Source: G963663775 sp963663775
GTDB lineage: Bacteria; Bacillota; Clostridia; Oscillospirales; Butyricicoccaceae
NCBI GenBank assembly: GCA_963663775.1
Contig: OY760624.1
Span: 124,001 to 188,000, forward strand
Length of the DNA: 64,000 nt
Direction of reading: 5' to 3'
Made by a program: the position numbers and the translations under genes. This document shows positions 49,774 through 58,805 of this stretch, piece after piece; within the stretch, counting starts at the first letter, position 1, and each line of letters opens with the position of its first letter. The notes under the pieces were generated by a model, which was given only the letters and a program-made list of their open reading frames with translations, was not told the origin of the DNA and did no database searches.

Positions 49774-51330
49774 TTATGCGTCTGCAAGTCCCATCTTTGC
49801 TTCTTTGAAAATACGCTCATCCATGGTTTTGAGTTCTGGCGAGATAATCGGCTTGAAATCCATCTGGTCCAGAATCTGTGTTTCCAAATCAATGCCCGGC
49901 GCAATCTCAACCAAGGTGACACCTTCCGGACGCAGTTCAAACACGGCACGCTCCGTGATATACAAGACCGGCTGCTTGGTTTCCACTGCATAGCGGCCGG
50001 AGAAGGTAATATGCTCTACACACTTGACAAACTTCTTCTTGCTGCCTTCCTGTGTCACGACCAGATTGCCGTCTACACAGTCGGTTTTCAGCCCCTTCGC
50101 AGTGAAGGTACCGCAGTATACAACCTTCTTTGCGTTCTGGGTAATATCGATAAAGCCGCCTGCACCCGCCAGACGTGTACCAAACTTGGAAACATTCAAA
50201 TCGCCGTTCGGTGCAGTTTCCGCCAGACCGAGGAATGCAATATCCAAACCACCGCCCTGATAGAAGTCAAACTGCACGTTGTGCGGAATGATTGACATCG
50301 CATTTGCTGCTGCACCAAACTGTGTGCCGCCGTACGGAACACCTGCAATCGAGCCCGCTTCAACGGTCAGCGTCATCGAATCGGAAATGCCCTCTTCTGC
50401 CGCAACGTTTGCAATCTTTTCCGGTGCGCCTGTACCAAGGTTTACAATTGCATCCTTCGGCAGTTCCATCGCAGCACGGCGTGCAATGATTTTCTTTGCA
50501 TCCAGCGGAATTGCCGGAATTGCATCTACCGGAATACGGAATTCGCCTGTCAGCGCACCGTCATACGGCATGCCAAGGCACTGCATATTGTCTTCATCAG
50601 AGCCTACAACGATGGAATCGACATAGATGCCCGGAATTGCAACCAGTTTCGGGTCCAAAGAACCGCCCTGTACAATCTTTTCCACCTGTACAATGACCTT
50701 GCCCCCGGAGTTCTTGCAGGCCTGTGCCATTGCCGTAACGTCCAGAGGTCCGATTTCACGATGCACGGTGCAGTTGCCGTATTCATCAGCATAGCTGCCG
50801 CGGAGGAATACAACATTGATAGGGAAGCTCTTGTACAGCAGACGCTCGTGACCGTCAATGTTGACAATCTTGACCAAGTCTTCTGTGGTAGAGTCATTCA
50901 GCTTACCGCCACCGTTGCGCGGGTCAGCAAAAGTGTACAAACCAACGTGGGTAATTGTGCCGACATTGTGTGCTGCAATATCACGGTACATGTGAGAAAT
51001 AACACCCTGCGGCAGATTGTATGCTTCAATCTTATTGGTCAATGCCAACTCGCCCAGCTTCGGTGCACGGTCCCAGTGGCCGCCGATAACACGCTTCACC
51101 ATGCCTTCGTGACCATAGTGGTCACCGCCGGTGCCATCACGATGTCCCTGACCTGCTGCAAAGAACAATGTCAAATCCTTCGGGTGTCCGGTGCTCAGAA
51201 AACGCTTTTCCAACGCTGTGGAAAGTGCTTCCGGGCATGCACAGCTGACAAAACCGCCGGTTGCGATGGTATCGCTGTCTTTTACGAGCAGAGCAGCTTC
51301 CTCCGCTGTCAAAACTCTTACCTTTTTCAT
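49774..51330 (-). CDS. Acyl-CoA:acetate CoA-transferase, fused alpha-beta (Pct/YdiF class I)
   Basis: This 518-residue protein begins VRVLTAEEAALLVKDSDTIA and has ATGGFVSCACPEALSTALEK, the GxGGF oxyanion-type element. The catalytic Glu lies in SMTLTVEAGSIAGVPYGG. It is the two-domain fused class I enzyme (like propionate CoA-transferase and YdiF). In this cluster a natural job is activation of 4-hydroxybutyrate, or butyrate/acetate exchange; specificity cannot be read from the sequence. RBS AGGAGG. Confidence 0.88.
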   Translation of the reverse strand: MKKVRVLTAEEAALLVKDSDTIATGGFVSCACPEALSTALEKRFLSTGHPKDLTLFFAAGQGHRDGTGGDHYGHEGMVKRVIGGHWDRAPKLGELALTNKIEAYNLPQGVISHMYRDIAAHNVGTITHVGLYTFADPRNGGGKLNDSTTEDLVKIVNIDGHERLLYKSFPINVVFLRGSYADEYGNCTVHREIGPLDVTAMAQACKNSGGKVIVQVEKIVQGGSLDPKLVAIPGIYVDSIVVGSDEDNMQCLGMPYDGALTGEFRIPVDAIPAIPLDAKKIIARRAAMELPKDAIVNLGTGAPEKIANVAAEEGISDSMTLTVEAGSIAGVPYGGTQFGAAANAMSIIPHNVQFDFYQGGGLDIAFLGLAETAPNGDLNVSKFGTRLAGAGGFIDITQNAKKVVYCGTFTAKGLKTDCVDGNLVVTQEGSKKKFVKCVEHITFSGRYAVETKQPVLYITERAVFELRPEGVTLVEIAPGIDLETQILDQMDFKPIISPELKTMDERIFKEAKMGLADA

Positions 51331-51355
51331 TTTATAAATTCCTCCTGGCTTGCCA

Positions 51356-51622
51356 TTATGGCAAAGCTATGATTTTTTGAACAATGCCTGAAATATCATC
51401 TTCGCTGAGGCAGATAAAACGTTCACGTGCAGTAATCTCCTCATAAAGATAAGGACAGCCGGTACATCCGCGGATAATCACAAGCGCATCGTAGGTTTCC
51501 TCCGGCTTTGCAAAAGAAACCGCCGCAATACCGGTTAACTGTGTACGCAGTTTTTCATATGCGGCTTTCAAATCATAACGTGTGTTGCAACCGCCACAAA
51601 ATTTTACAGCAATGGATTTCAT
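51356..51622 (-). CDS. 88-residue protein with two CxxC motifs, in the 4-hydroxybutyrate cluster
   Basis: MKSIAVKFCGGCNTRYDLKA carries Cys9/Cys12, and ALVIIRGCTGCPYLYEEI has Cys53/Cys56; together they could bind Zn or an Fe-S cluster. The rest alternates helix and strand. GGGAGGC precedes the ATG. It sits between the dehydratase (Fe-S flavoprotein) and the CoA-transferase, 25 bases upstream of the latter. It might help mature or reactivate the dehydratase, but this is speculation from context. Confidence 0.8.
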   Translation of the reverse strand: MKSIAVKFCGGCNTRYDLKAAYEKLRTQLTGIAAVSFAKPEETYDALVIIRGCTGCPYLYEEITARERFICLSEDDISGIVQKIIALP

Positions 51623-51645
51623 AAAAAAGCCTCCCTCACCTGCCG

Positions 51646-51698
51646 GGTACCGTAATCCTGCCTACACCTCGTGTGCGCATAAGCACGATTACGGTATC
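51646..51698. repeat. Inverted repeat upstream of the two-CxxC gene
   Basis: GGTACCGTAATC and GATTACGGTATCC pair (11-12 bp) around about 28 bases; possibly a regulatory stem in the leader of the downstream genes. Confidence 0.45.
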
Positions 51699-51740
51699 CT
51701 TGCATTTCACTAGGATACATCATATAAAAACGCATACATT

Positions 51741-51779
51741 CGTATAGGCACTCACAGAGATTCCGTGAGCGCCTATACG
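51741..51779 (-). terminator. Terminator-like hairpin after abfD
   Basis: CGTATAGGCACTCAC pairs with GTGAGCGCCTATACG (one mismatch) around AGAGATTCC. On the minus strand a T run (TTTTT) follows about 10 bases later. It separates abfD from the rest of the cluster. Confidence 0.7.
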
Positions 51780-51797
51780 CTTTACAAAACTTAACTC

Positions 51798-53243
51798 TTA
51801 GTCGATGCGAGCAATCTTCTTCGCCAAAGACTTCTTGTGTTCCATGTTTGCCTGACGAGCAATCATGATACGCTGTGCCTGCGGAGAACCTGCACCATGC
51901 ATAGACTCCGGCAGATAGCCAACAGCCGCTGTGCCCATGGTGATGTTTTCAATCAGGCGCAGTACACGCATACGGTCTTCTGTCGGCACAGAGGAAACGC
52001 CCTTGAGATACTTGTCAAGGTACGGACGCAGTTCTTCATTGCGCCAATCTGCTTCGCTCGGCAGTGTTACCATCAGACCGCCTGCCAAATCCTGTGCGAT
52101 ACGAGCGATGTCATACGGGAAACGTGTGACATTCTGCTTGCAGACATTTGCCAGCAGCAGGTCAATAATATAGTTGCCTGCCTTGGTCTTTGCGCCCTGG
52201 GAAGAGCAAGCGATACCGCAGCAGTACAAGGTTTCATTCAGGTGGCACATTTCAATGAGCTTGTCCTTGACATGAGATGCCTTTGCAGAGCCAGCCATGT
52301 CGCCAGCCAGTGCGGTTGCACCAATCAGAACGTCGCCAACGCCAACCTTACATCCGCCGTAGGACTGTCTGTGGTAGCCTGCGAAACGTTCTACAATCAT
52401 GCCAGCGAACTGTACTTCACCGTTGAGGAAAATCATGTTGTTCGGAATGAACACACGGTCAAAAATAACCAGTACTTCGTGACCACCGTACTGCTTGTTG
52501 CCGACGTCGATGTCATTATATTCCTCGGTCTTACGGGTGTCGCAGGACTGACGGCCATAAATCAGCTTGATGCCAGGTGCATCAGTCGGGCAAGCGAAGG
52601 AAATTGCATAATCTTCGTCGCCTTCACGCATGGAAATGGTCGGCATCACCAAAACAAAGTGAGAGTTCACATAACCGGTCTGGTGTGCCTTTGCGCCGGT
52701 GACATATACGCCGTCAGCGGTACGCTCTACCACATGCAGATACAAATCTGGGTCTGCCTGCTTGGAAGGTGACAAAGAGCGGTCGCCCTTCACGTCTGTC
52801 ATTGCGCCGTCAACTGCCCAGTCGTTGGTCTGCACATCTGTCCACCAAGTCTTAAAGTTTTCGTGGTACTTTGTGCCGCAAGCTTCATCAATTTCAAAGG
52901 TGGAGGAGAACACTGCATTGCCAGCATCCATACCTACACAACGCTGGAAGCAAGCTGCGGTCTTCTGACCGAGCAGGCGCTGCATCTTAACCTTACGAAT
53001 CAGGTCATCGGTGGACTGGTGCAAATGGGTGAAACGGTTAATCTTCTTGCCGGTCAAGGAAGAGGTTGCGGTCATCAAATCTTCATACATCGGGTCTTCT
53101 GCTACTTCATAAGTTGCGGCAAAAGAGTTCATGGAAGGCTTGATAATTTCGTTTTCAGTTGCATCTGCAACCTTTTCGCCCAGTACCCACAAATCAAAAT
53201 TCAGTTTTTTCAAGCTGGCGAGGTATTGTTCCTTCGTCATCAT
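51798..53243 (-). CDS. abfD: 4-hydroxybutyryl-CoA dehydratase / vinylacetyl-CoA delta-isomerase
   Basis: This 481-residue enzyme is an Fe-S flavoprotein of the acyl-CoA dehydrogenase superfamily. Cluster ligands are at Cys98 and Cys102 (KTAACFQRCVGMD), the His in MCHLNETLYCCGIACS and the Cys seven residues after it, matching Cys99, Cys103, His292 and Cys299 of Clostridium aminobutyricum AbfD. It dehydrates 4-hydroxybutyryl-CoA to crotonyl-CoA by a ketyl-radical mechanism. ATG 53243 is used; MFTPMM from 53255 is possible. The enzyme is oxygen-sensitive, supporting an anaerobic host. Confidence 0.95.
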   Translation of the reverse strand: MMTKEQYLASLKKLNFDLWVLGEKVADATENEIIKPSMNSFAATYEVAEDPMYEDLMTATSSLTGKKINRFTHLHQSTDDLIRKVKMQRLLGQKTAACFQRCVGMDAGNAVFSSTFEIDEACGTKYHENFKTWWTDVQTNDWAVDGAMTDVKGDRSLSPSKQADPDLYLHVVERTADGVYVTGAKAHQTGYVNSHFVLVMPTISMREGDEDYAISFACPTDAPGIKLIYGRQSCDTRKTEEYNDIDVGNKQYGGHEVLVIFDRVFIPNNMIFLNGEVQFAGMIVERFAGYHRQSYGGCKVGVGDVLIGATALAGDMAGSAKASHVKDKLIEMCHLNETLYCCGIACSSQGAKTKAGNYIIDLLLANVCKQNVTRFPYDIARIAQDLAGGLMVTLPSEADWRNEELRPYLDKYLKGVSSVPTEDRMRVLRLIENITMGTAAVGYLPESMHGAGSPQAQRIMIARQANMEHKKSLAKKIARID

Positions 53244-53308
53244 AGGAGTAAACATCCTTTCTAAAGTACTCTTCTCTGGGAAGAGCCTATATCCTAAGTA
53301 TCCAAAAA

Positions 53309-53337
53309 TGGTGCAGCGGCCTTGCCGCCGCACCATC
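53309..53337 (-). terminator. Terminator between 4hbD and abfD
   Basis: ATGGTGCAGCGGC pairs with GCCGCCGCACCAT around CTT; on the minus strand TTTTT follows at once. It may be an attenuator within the cluster. Confidence 0.8.
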
Positions 53338-53351
53338 CGTTTAAGAATGCA

Positions 53352-54479
53352 TTAGAAGCACTCTGTGTAGATTTCAACAATCAAGTCGCGGGTCAGCGGT
53401 ACATAAGAGTTGGTAACCAAACGCTGCTGGTTTTCCAGAACGGAATCTGCAAAGTTCTGGATGTCTTCCTGCTGGAAGCCATACTCATGCAGCGGCTTGA
53501 GCGGCAGAATCTTTGCTTCGAGTTCAGCCAACTTTACCAGTGCATCCTTTTCTTCGCAGCCGAGAATGGTGCCAACGGTCTTCTTGAATTCAGCAATCTT
53601 GCCGTCCGGCTTGATTGCATCATACTTTTCCAGAACCTTCGGGAACAATGCATAGTTGGATTCGCCGTGCGGAACGTGGTAGGTGCCGCCAAGCGGGAAG
53701 CTCATCGCATGAACAGTTGCGCAGCCTGCCTGCAAGAATGCAAGACCTGCATACATAGAAGCAGTTACGAACTCTTCGAGGTAATCCAAACGTGCGTCCG
53801 GACCATTTTCGCCGATGCGGCGGAAACCTTCCAGAATCAGCTCCATAGCCTTCACGCCAAACAGCTCAGAAGTCATGGTTGCACGAGAAGGAGACAGGTA
53901 GGATTCTACTGCATGAATCAATGCGTCGATTGCAGATGCTGCAAACGGCTTGTATGGCAGTGTCTTGAGCAAATCCGGAATCAGGCAAACGGTGTTCGGG
54001 ATGAGCAGTTCAGAAACCAGACCCAACTTGGTGGTGCCGCCCTTGCCATCGTTTACGATTGCAACGGAAATTTCAGTGACTTCAGAGCCGGTGCCGCAAG
54101 TGGTCGGGATTGCGATAACTTCCTTTTCCTTTGCAACCGGGAACTTCTTGAAGAACAGATTGTGTACGGAATCCGGACGCTGCAGACCCAAAAGCTTTGC
54201 CAAGTCCATGATTGCGCCGCCGCCGATTGCAACGACACGGTCATAGCTGTCGAACGGAATCTGTGCGAAAATCGCTTCAATCATTTCCTCAGACGGTTCG
54301 CCTGCACCAAACTTTTCCTGGAAAACAAAATTGCATTCCAGATTATATTCCTTCATAAAAGGGGTGTAGATAAACTCATTTGTGAAAACCAGGTCACGCT
54401 TGCCCAGATTGAACTCCTTGGCAAACTCACCGAAGTTCTTAAACTTGTAGATAGACGGCTTGATCAAAATTTCTCTCAT
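53352..54479 (-). CDS. 4hbD: NAD(P)-dependent 4-hydroxybutyrate dehydrogenase (iron-type alcohol dehydrogenase)
   Basis: This 375-residue group III ADH has RVVAIGGGAIMDLAKLLG (nucleotide loop GGG), ATPTTCGTGSEVTEISVAIV-like (AIPTTCGTGSEVTE), and metal ligands in DALIHAVESYLS, ATVHAMSFPLGGTYHVPHGE. It reduces succinic semialdehyde to 4-hydroxybutyrate or the reverse. Assignment to 4HbD comes from family pattern plus abfD next door. ATG 54479 with AGGAGAT; first gene of the leftward cluster. Confidence 0.9.
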   Translation of the reverse strand: MREILIKPSIYKFKNFGEFAKEFNLGKRDLVFTNEFIYTPFMKEYNLECNFVFQEKFGAGEPSEEMIEAIFAQIPFDSYDRVVAIGGGAIMDLAKLLGLQRPDSVHNLFFKKFPVAKEKEVIAIPTTCGTGSEVTEISVAIVNDGKGGTTKLGLVSELLIPNTVCLIPDLLKTLPYKPFAASAIDALIHAVESYLSPSRATMTSELFGVKAMELILEGFRRIGENGPDARLDYLEEFVTASMYAGLAFLQAGCATVHAMSFPLGGTYHVPHGESNYALFPKVLEKYDAIKPDGKIAEFKKTVGTILGCEEKDALVKLAELEAKILPLKPLHEYGFQQEDIQNFADSVLENQQRLVTNSYVPLTRDLIVEIYTECF

Positions 54480-54925
54480 GACACATATCTCCTGTTTCAT
54501 TAAAAGTATAAAGAGCGGGGCAGCTCTTTACCGTATGAATTATGCAGACAGAACAAATTCTCTCTGTTGTTGCTTTTTTATTGTATCAAAAACATAACCA
54601 AACTGCAACCAAAAATCACAAAAAAAAAACCATATTTCTCGAATCTATCCTGGTTTGCTTTGTAGGCAATGACAAATTTCCGCCCCGTCAATGCACCGTT
54701 TGTGTTTCTTCTGTGTCATGTCATTATTGTACCGCACCGTAAAGCCATTGTAAATTTCTTTTACAGCAATTTTCCGTTAATATTTTTCCCTTTTCAGCAC
54801 TTTTCATCCTTTTCTAGTCCCAAAGACATGCTTTGCAAACCATCATTTCTCAAAATACCCAACGCATGAGAAAAACCGACACAGCTCGTGCATCGGTTTT
54901 CTTCGACAGGCATGACGGAACAACC
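54480..54925. other. Leader of the 4-hydroxybutyrate cluster and terminator of the ATPase gene
   Basis: AT-rich. A short AGAGC/GCTCT hairpin at 54511-54526 lies in the leader of 4hbD. A terminator at 54869-54902 (AAAACCGA/TCGGTTTT) ends the ATPase gene. No gene seen in between. Confidence 0.55.
54869..54904 (-). terminator. Terminator of the YhaN-like ATPase gene
   Basis: GAAAAACCGA and TCGGTTTTC pair around CACAGCTCGTGCA. Confidence 0.75.
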
Positions 54926-57007
54926 CTATTGGGCCGCCTCTGCTGATTCACTTTTTTCCGCTTGCAGCAAATAGGTGCTGCGACAGGTCAACAGAATAAT
55001 CTGCCGTTTGTGTGCCAATCTGCGCAGTAAAATCAGCGCACGTGCCGCACGTGTGTCATCAAAGGTCAAAAACGGGTCATCCAGCAAAATCGGTGCCGCA
55101 TCGCTGTCATCTCCCAACACACTGCAAACCGCCAGCCGCAGCGCAAAATACAACTGGTCACGTGTGCCGGTGGAAAGCTGCAGTGCATTGAGTAGCGTAC
55201 CGTCCGCTCCAGCGCACTTTGCATCCAAATCATCATCCAACTGCACACTTTGAAACTCTCCACCGGTCATCTCATAGAGATATTCTTGTGTCAGCTGCGT
55301 AATTTGCGGCGAAAACCGTGCTGTCAATGCTGCCTGCTCCCCTTTGACAACCGAAAGTGCCATTTCGATGGCTTCCAACTGCCACAAGGCATCTTGCTTG
55401 GCTTGTGAAATGGATTCCTGCGAAATTTGGTCATCCTCTGTGCTGTCCAAAGCCGCCGCCTGTCCTTTCAGCCGTGCCGCAATCTGACGTCCTTCATCCA
55501 GCTGCTGTTGTAGGTCTGTTAATGCTTCTCTGGCTTGGGTGACCTGCTGCCCCTGTTCCTGCGTTTGGTGCAGACCCAGCCGCAGGTTTTTCTGCCGCTC
55601 CAGCAAATCCTTTTGTGCGCCTCGTTCCCGTCGCAGTGCCTGCAAATCCTCTTGCGCCGCACGTATTTTCGCCATCGCCTGCTCCACGGTTTTCGCTTGC
55701 GGGTCAATGGCTTGTGCAGCAGACATTAAGGTATCATATGCGTCCTGCAAGACAGATGCCGCCGTTTGCTGCTCCGAGCATTCGTTCACCTGCTTGCTTT
55801 GCAGGGCGGCACGTTCCGCAGCAAAATCACGCTTTGGCTTGTCATATTTTTTGACACTGCCTGTCAGCGCACGAATCACCGCCAAAATCGCCAAACCGGA
55901 AAAAACATACTGTGAATACGGTGTAAAGCTGCCCCAATCAATCGGCACAATGACTGTTGCGGCGGATGTCACTGCAAAGACCAATGCCATGAACAGCGCC
56001 CACCAACGAATGCGTGGTTTTGCCGCTTTGTTGCGTGCCACTTCATCCGCATGCCGTTCTTGTTCCAGCTGTTCAAATGCCCGCTCATAGCGGCTTCCCT
56101 GCTTGGGCAACTGCTCCCGCTTTTCCTTTTCCATTTGCGCAGCGCCTTCATATCCGTATGCTGCGTCTGCCGCCGTGCGCAGCAGTTCCTCAGAGGGGGT
56201 GCGGGCTTCCAAATGTGCAATCATGCGGTTGCTTTCCGCAATCAAGGCATCCAAATGCTCTTCTTCACTGGCGACACTGCCGGCATAGCTGCGATACACC
56301 CGTTCATAGTCGGCATGCGCTTCACTGACAGCCTCCTCCAGCCGTGTATTCTCTGCTTTTTGCTGTTCCAAATCCTGCAGCAGCTGCGTCCGCTGCTCGG
56401 CTTTGCTATTTAAGCTGGACTGCGCCTGTGTCAAGCGAGAAAGCTGTCCTTCGCTGCCATCGAGTATAGCTTTCCAATGCTGTAGGGTATGCAGTGCCTG
56501 ATTTGCCTGTCCATGCACATCCCCTGTCTGCGAAAGGGCGCAAATATGTTCCCGCAGCTCTTCTGACGGACGCTGCATGGCACTGCCGTCAATCATCATG
56601 CTGGATAAAAAAGCATCTTCACTCATGCCCGTCAACACATTTCCGCAATTTGTATCATCGAAAAACGTGCAATTTTCTTCCGTATCCTCATAATAAGCAC
56701 GAAAAGCCTGCATCGGTCCATTTTGGTCACTGGTGCGCTCAATGATAATGACACGGTCCTCGTGATGCACCTTCAGACGGCCAGACATGCCTTCGCCATC
56801 GTGCGGAAAATACCGCGTTTTATCCGAGAGTTGGGTTGCACTATCCTGTTCAAAAGGGTCTAATCCATATAACATGATGCGGATTAACGAAAACAACGTG
56901 GTCTTTCCCCAACCGTTTGGCAGCACACTGCGGCAAAAGCCTTCGCTGAACTCAATGGTTCTTCCACATAAATTTCCAAAATGCCCTTGAATAGAAAGTA
57001 TTTTCAT
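54926..57007 (-). CDS. SMC/SbcC-like AAA ATPase (YhaN type) with central membrane segments
   Basis: This 693-residue protein has an N-terminal ATPase half (GHFGNLCGRTIEFSEGFCRS then VLPNGWGKTTLFSLIRIML). The Walker A here lacks the usual first Gly (LPNGWGKTT). Long coiled coils follow; two hydrophobic segments (WWALFMALVFAVTSAATVIV, YVFSGLAILAVIRAL) interrupt them. The C-terminal half has the signature LSTGTRDQLYFALRLAV and Walker B PILLDDPFLTFDDTRA. It resembles YhaN/RecF-type DNA-repair ATPases. No nuclease partner is adjacent. RBS weak. Confidence 0.83.
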   Translation of the reverse strand: MKILSIQGHFGNLCGRTIEFSEGFCRSVLPNGWGKTTLFSLIRIMLYGLDPFEQDSATQLSDKTRYFPHDGEGMSGRLKVHHEDRVIIIERTSDQNGPMQAFRAYYEDTEENCTFFDDTNCGNVLTGMSEDAFLSSMMIDGSAMQRPSEELREHICALSQTGDVHGQANQALHTLQHWKAILDGSEGQLSRLTQAQSSLNSKAEQRTQLLQDLEQQKAENTRLEEAVSEAHADYERVYRSYAGSVASEEEHLDALIAESNRMIAHLEARTPSEELLRTAADAAYGYEGAAQMEKEKREQLPKQGSRYERAFEQLEQERHADEVARNKAAKPRIRWWALFMALVFAVTSAATVIVPIDWGSFTPYSQYVFSGLAILAVIRALTGSVKKYDKPKRDFAAERAALQSKQVNECSEQQTAASVLQDAYDTLMSAAQAIDPQAKTVEQAMAKIRAAQEDLQALRRERGAQKDLLERQKNLRLGLHQTQEQGQQVTQAREALTDLQQQLDEGRQIAARLKGQAAALDSTEDDQISQESISQAKQDALWQLEAIEMALSVVKGEQAALTARFSPQITQLTQEYLYEMTGGEFQSVQLDDDLDAKCAGADGTLLNALQLSTGTRDQLYFALRLAVCSVLGDDSDAAPILLDDPFLTFDDTRAARALILLRRLAHKRQIILLTCRSTYLLQAEKSESAEAAQ

Positions 57008-57095
57008 ATTGATGGTTCCTATTCTACTTTTATCTATAAATTTCTTGTTTACTTATCAGTATACCACATTTTCCATATAAGTGAAAAAGTTTTTA

Positions 57096-57124
57096 TTGAT
57101 TTTCTTTGATAAAAAGTATACAAT
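57096..57124 (+). promoter_or_regulatory. Promoter of the amino-acid ABC transporter operon
   Basis: TTGATT (57096-57101) and TACAAT (57119-57124), spaced 17 bases, 44 bases upstream of the start. Confidence 0.75.
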
Positions 57125-57167
57125 GTTATCAAATGCAGACATAACACACTAGGAGGCTCTTACCCGA

Positions 57168-58025
57168 ATGTTCATGAAAAAATTTCTAAGTCTTGTTTTT
57201 GCCGGCACAATGTGCTTGACAGCTCTTTCTGGCTGCGGCAGTACCGCTTCATCTGCAAACACGGCAAGCGATGTCGCATCCGGCAGTGATTCTAGCGCAC
57301 AAGTCACCTTTACCGTTGGTTTTGACGCAGAATTCCCGCCTTACGGCTATCAAGATGCCGATGGCGCATATGTTGGTTTCGATTTGGATTTGGCGCAGGA
57401 AGTTTGTGCCCGCCGTGGTTGGCAGTATGTTGCCAAACCGATTGACTGGGCTTCCAAGGATTTGGAGCTCAATTCCGGCAGCATCGACTGCATCTGGAAT
57501 GGCTTCACCATCAACGGGCGTGAGGATGCCTATACGTGGAGCAAGCCGTATGTGGACAATAGCCAAGTCATTGTCACCACAGCAGACAGCGGTATTGTTT
57601 CTTTTGCGGACCTTGCCGATAAAAATGTTGCTGTGCAGTCCGGTTCTTCCGCTCTGGCTTCTTTGAACGATGAAAGCAATCCCGACACCCTCAGCCTGCG
57701 TGATTCTTTCGCCCAGCTGCTAGAGGTTCCGGATTACAACACCGCCTTTATGAATCTGGAAAGCGGTGCGGTTGATGCAGTTGCCATGGATGTTGGTGTT
57801 GCGAACTATGAAATTGCACAGCGTGGCACTGAAAAATTTGCGATTCTGGATGAAAAGATTGCAGAAGAGCAGTATGGCATCGGCTTTCAGCTCGGCAACG
57901 AAACCCTGCGTGATGAAGTGCAGGACACACTGGACGAAATGGTGCAGGATGGCACCTTTGCAACCATCGTGGACAAGTGGTCCGCTATGGGACTCACCGC
58001 AGACAACGTCATTTTAGGAAAATAA
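57168..58025 (+). CDS. Polar amino-acid ABC transporter substrate-binding lipoprotein
   Basis: This 285-residue protein has a lipoprotein signal (LTALSGCGS lipobox) and the SBP family 3 core: FTVGFDAEFPPYGYQDADGA, YVGFDLDLAQEVCARRGWQY and the NGFTINGREDAYTWSKPYVD region. It binds an amino acid outside the cell and feeds the permease encoded next. Typical of cystine/Gln/His-type systems. A hairpin follows (58042-58080), so its mRNA likely exceeds that of the permease. Confidence 0.92.
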   Translation: MFMKKFLSLVFAGTMCLTALSGCGSTASSANTASDVASGSDSSAQVTFTVGFDAEFPPYGYQDADGAYVGFDLDLAQEVCARRGWQYVAKPIDWASKDLELNSGSIDCIWNGFTINGREDAYTWSKPYVDNSQVIVTTADSGIVSFADLADKNVAVQSGSSALASLNDESNPDTLSLRDSFAQLLEVPDYNTAFMNLESGAVDAVAMDVGVANYEIAQRGTEKFAILDEKIAEEQYGIGFQLGNETLRDEVQDTLDEMVQDGTFATIVDKWSAMGLTADNVILGK

Positions 58026-58041
58026 TTGGATGTCACTCCAT

Positions 58042-58080
58042 ACCAACAGGGCAAACAGGTTTCGTTTGCCCTGTTGGTAT
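58042..58080 (+). terminator. Intercistronic hairpin (attenuator) after the binding-protein gene
   Basis: TACCAACAGGGCAAA and TTTGCCCTGTTGGTA pair around CAGGTTTCG. No T run follows, so it likely protects the upstream message and reduces read-through. Confidence 0.78.
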
Positions 58081-58113
58081 GTTATCCAGACTATCATAAA
58101 CAAGAGGTGTCTT

Positions 58114-58764
58114 ATGTCCGTTCAACAAATCGTGCTCCAGCTCAGCGAAGGCATGGTACATTCTTTTGCAATTTTTACGCTGACGCTCCTGCTTTCCCTG
58201 CCCCTTGGTCTGCTCATTTGCTTTGGGCGCATGTGCAGGTTTCCCCCGCTGCAGCTTTTGTGTAAATTTTACATTTCCATCATGCGCGGCACACCGCTGA
58301 TGCTGCAAATGCTTGCCATTTACTATGGACCTTATTTTGTATTCGGCATTAAATTAACCATTTCCTATCAATTTTATGCAGTCATCATTGCATTTTCCAT
58401 CAATTATGCCGCATATTTTGCAGAAATCTATCGCTCTGGCATCCAATCCATTCCCATTGGGCAATACGAAGCTGCGCAAGTGCTGGGATATAGCCGTGCA
58501 CAAACCTTTTTTAAAATCATTTTGCCGCAGGTTATCAAGCGCATCTTACCGGCAGTCACCAATGAAATTATCACACTTGTCAAAGATACCTCGCTGGCGT
58601 TTGCCATTGCTTATACTGAAATGTTTACCATTGCAAAACGCATCGTAGCGATGAATACCACCATGCTGCCGTTTGTCATCGCCGGACTGTTTTATTATAT
58701 CTTTAATCTCGCCGTGGCTTTTGCTATGGAGAAATTGGAGAAAAAGCTCGACTATTATCATTAA
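58114..58764 (+). CDS. Polar amino-acid ABC transporter permease
   Basis: This 216-residue membrane protein has five or so helices and the EAA loop EIYRSGIQSIPIGQYEAAQV, LGYSRAQTFFKIILPQVIKR, as in the HisM/GlnP family. It forms a homodimer pore. ATG 58114 with AAGAGGTG; a longer frame upstream has no site. Confidence 0.92.
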   Translation: MSVQQIVLQLSEGMVHSFAIFTLTLLLSLPLGLLICFGRMCRFPPLQLLCKFYISIMRGTPLMLQMLAIYYGPYFVFGIKLTISYQFYAVIIAFSINYAAYFAEIYRSGIQSIPIGQYEAAQVLGYSRAQTFFKIILPQVIKRILPAVTNEIITLVKDTSLAFAIAYTEMFTIAKRIVAMNTTMLPFVIAGLFYYIFNLAVAFAMEKLEKKLDYYH

Positions 58765-58805
58765 ATTTGAATATCGCAAACTTTTATGGATAAAGGATAC
58801 GCATT

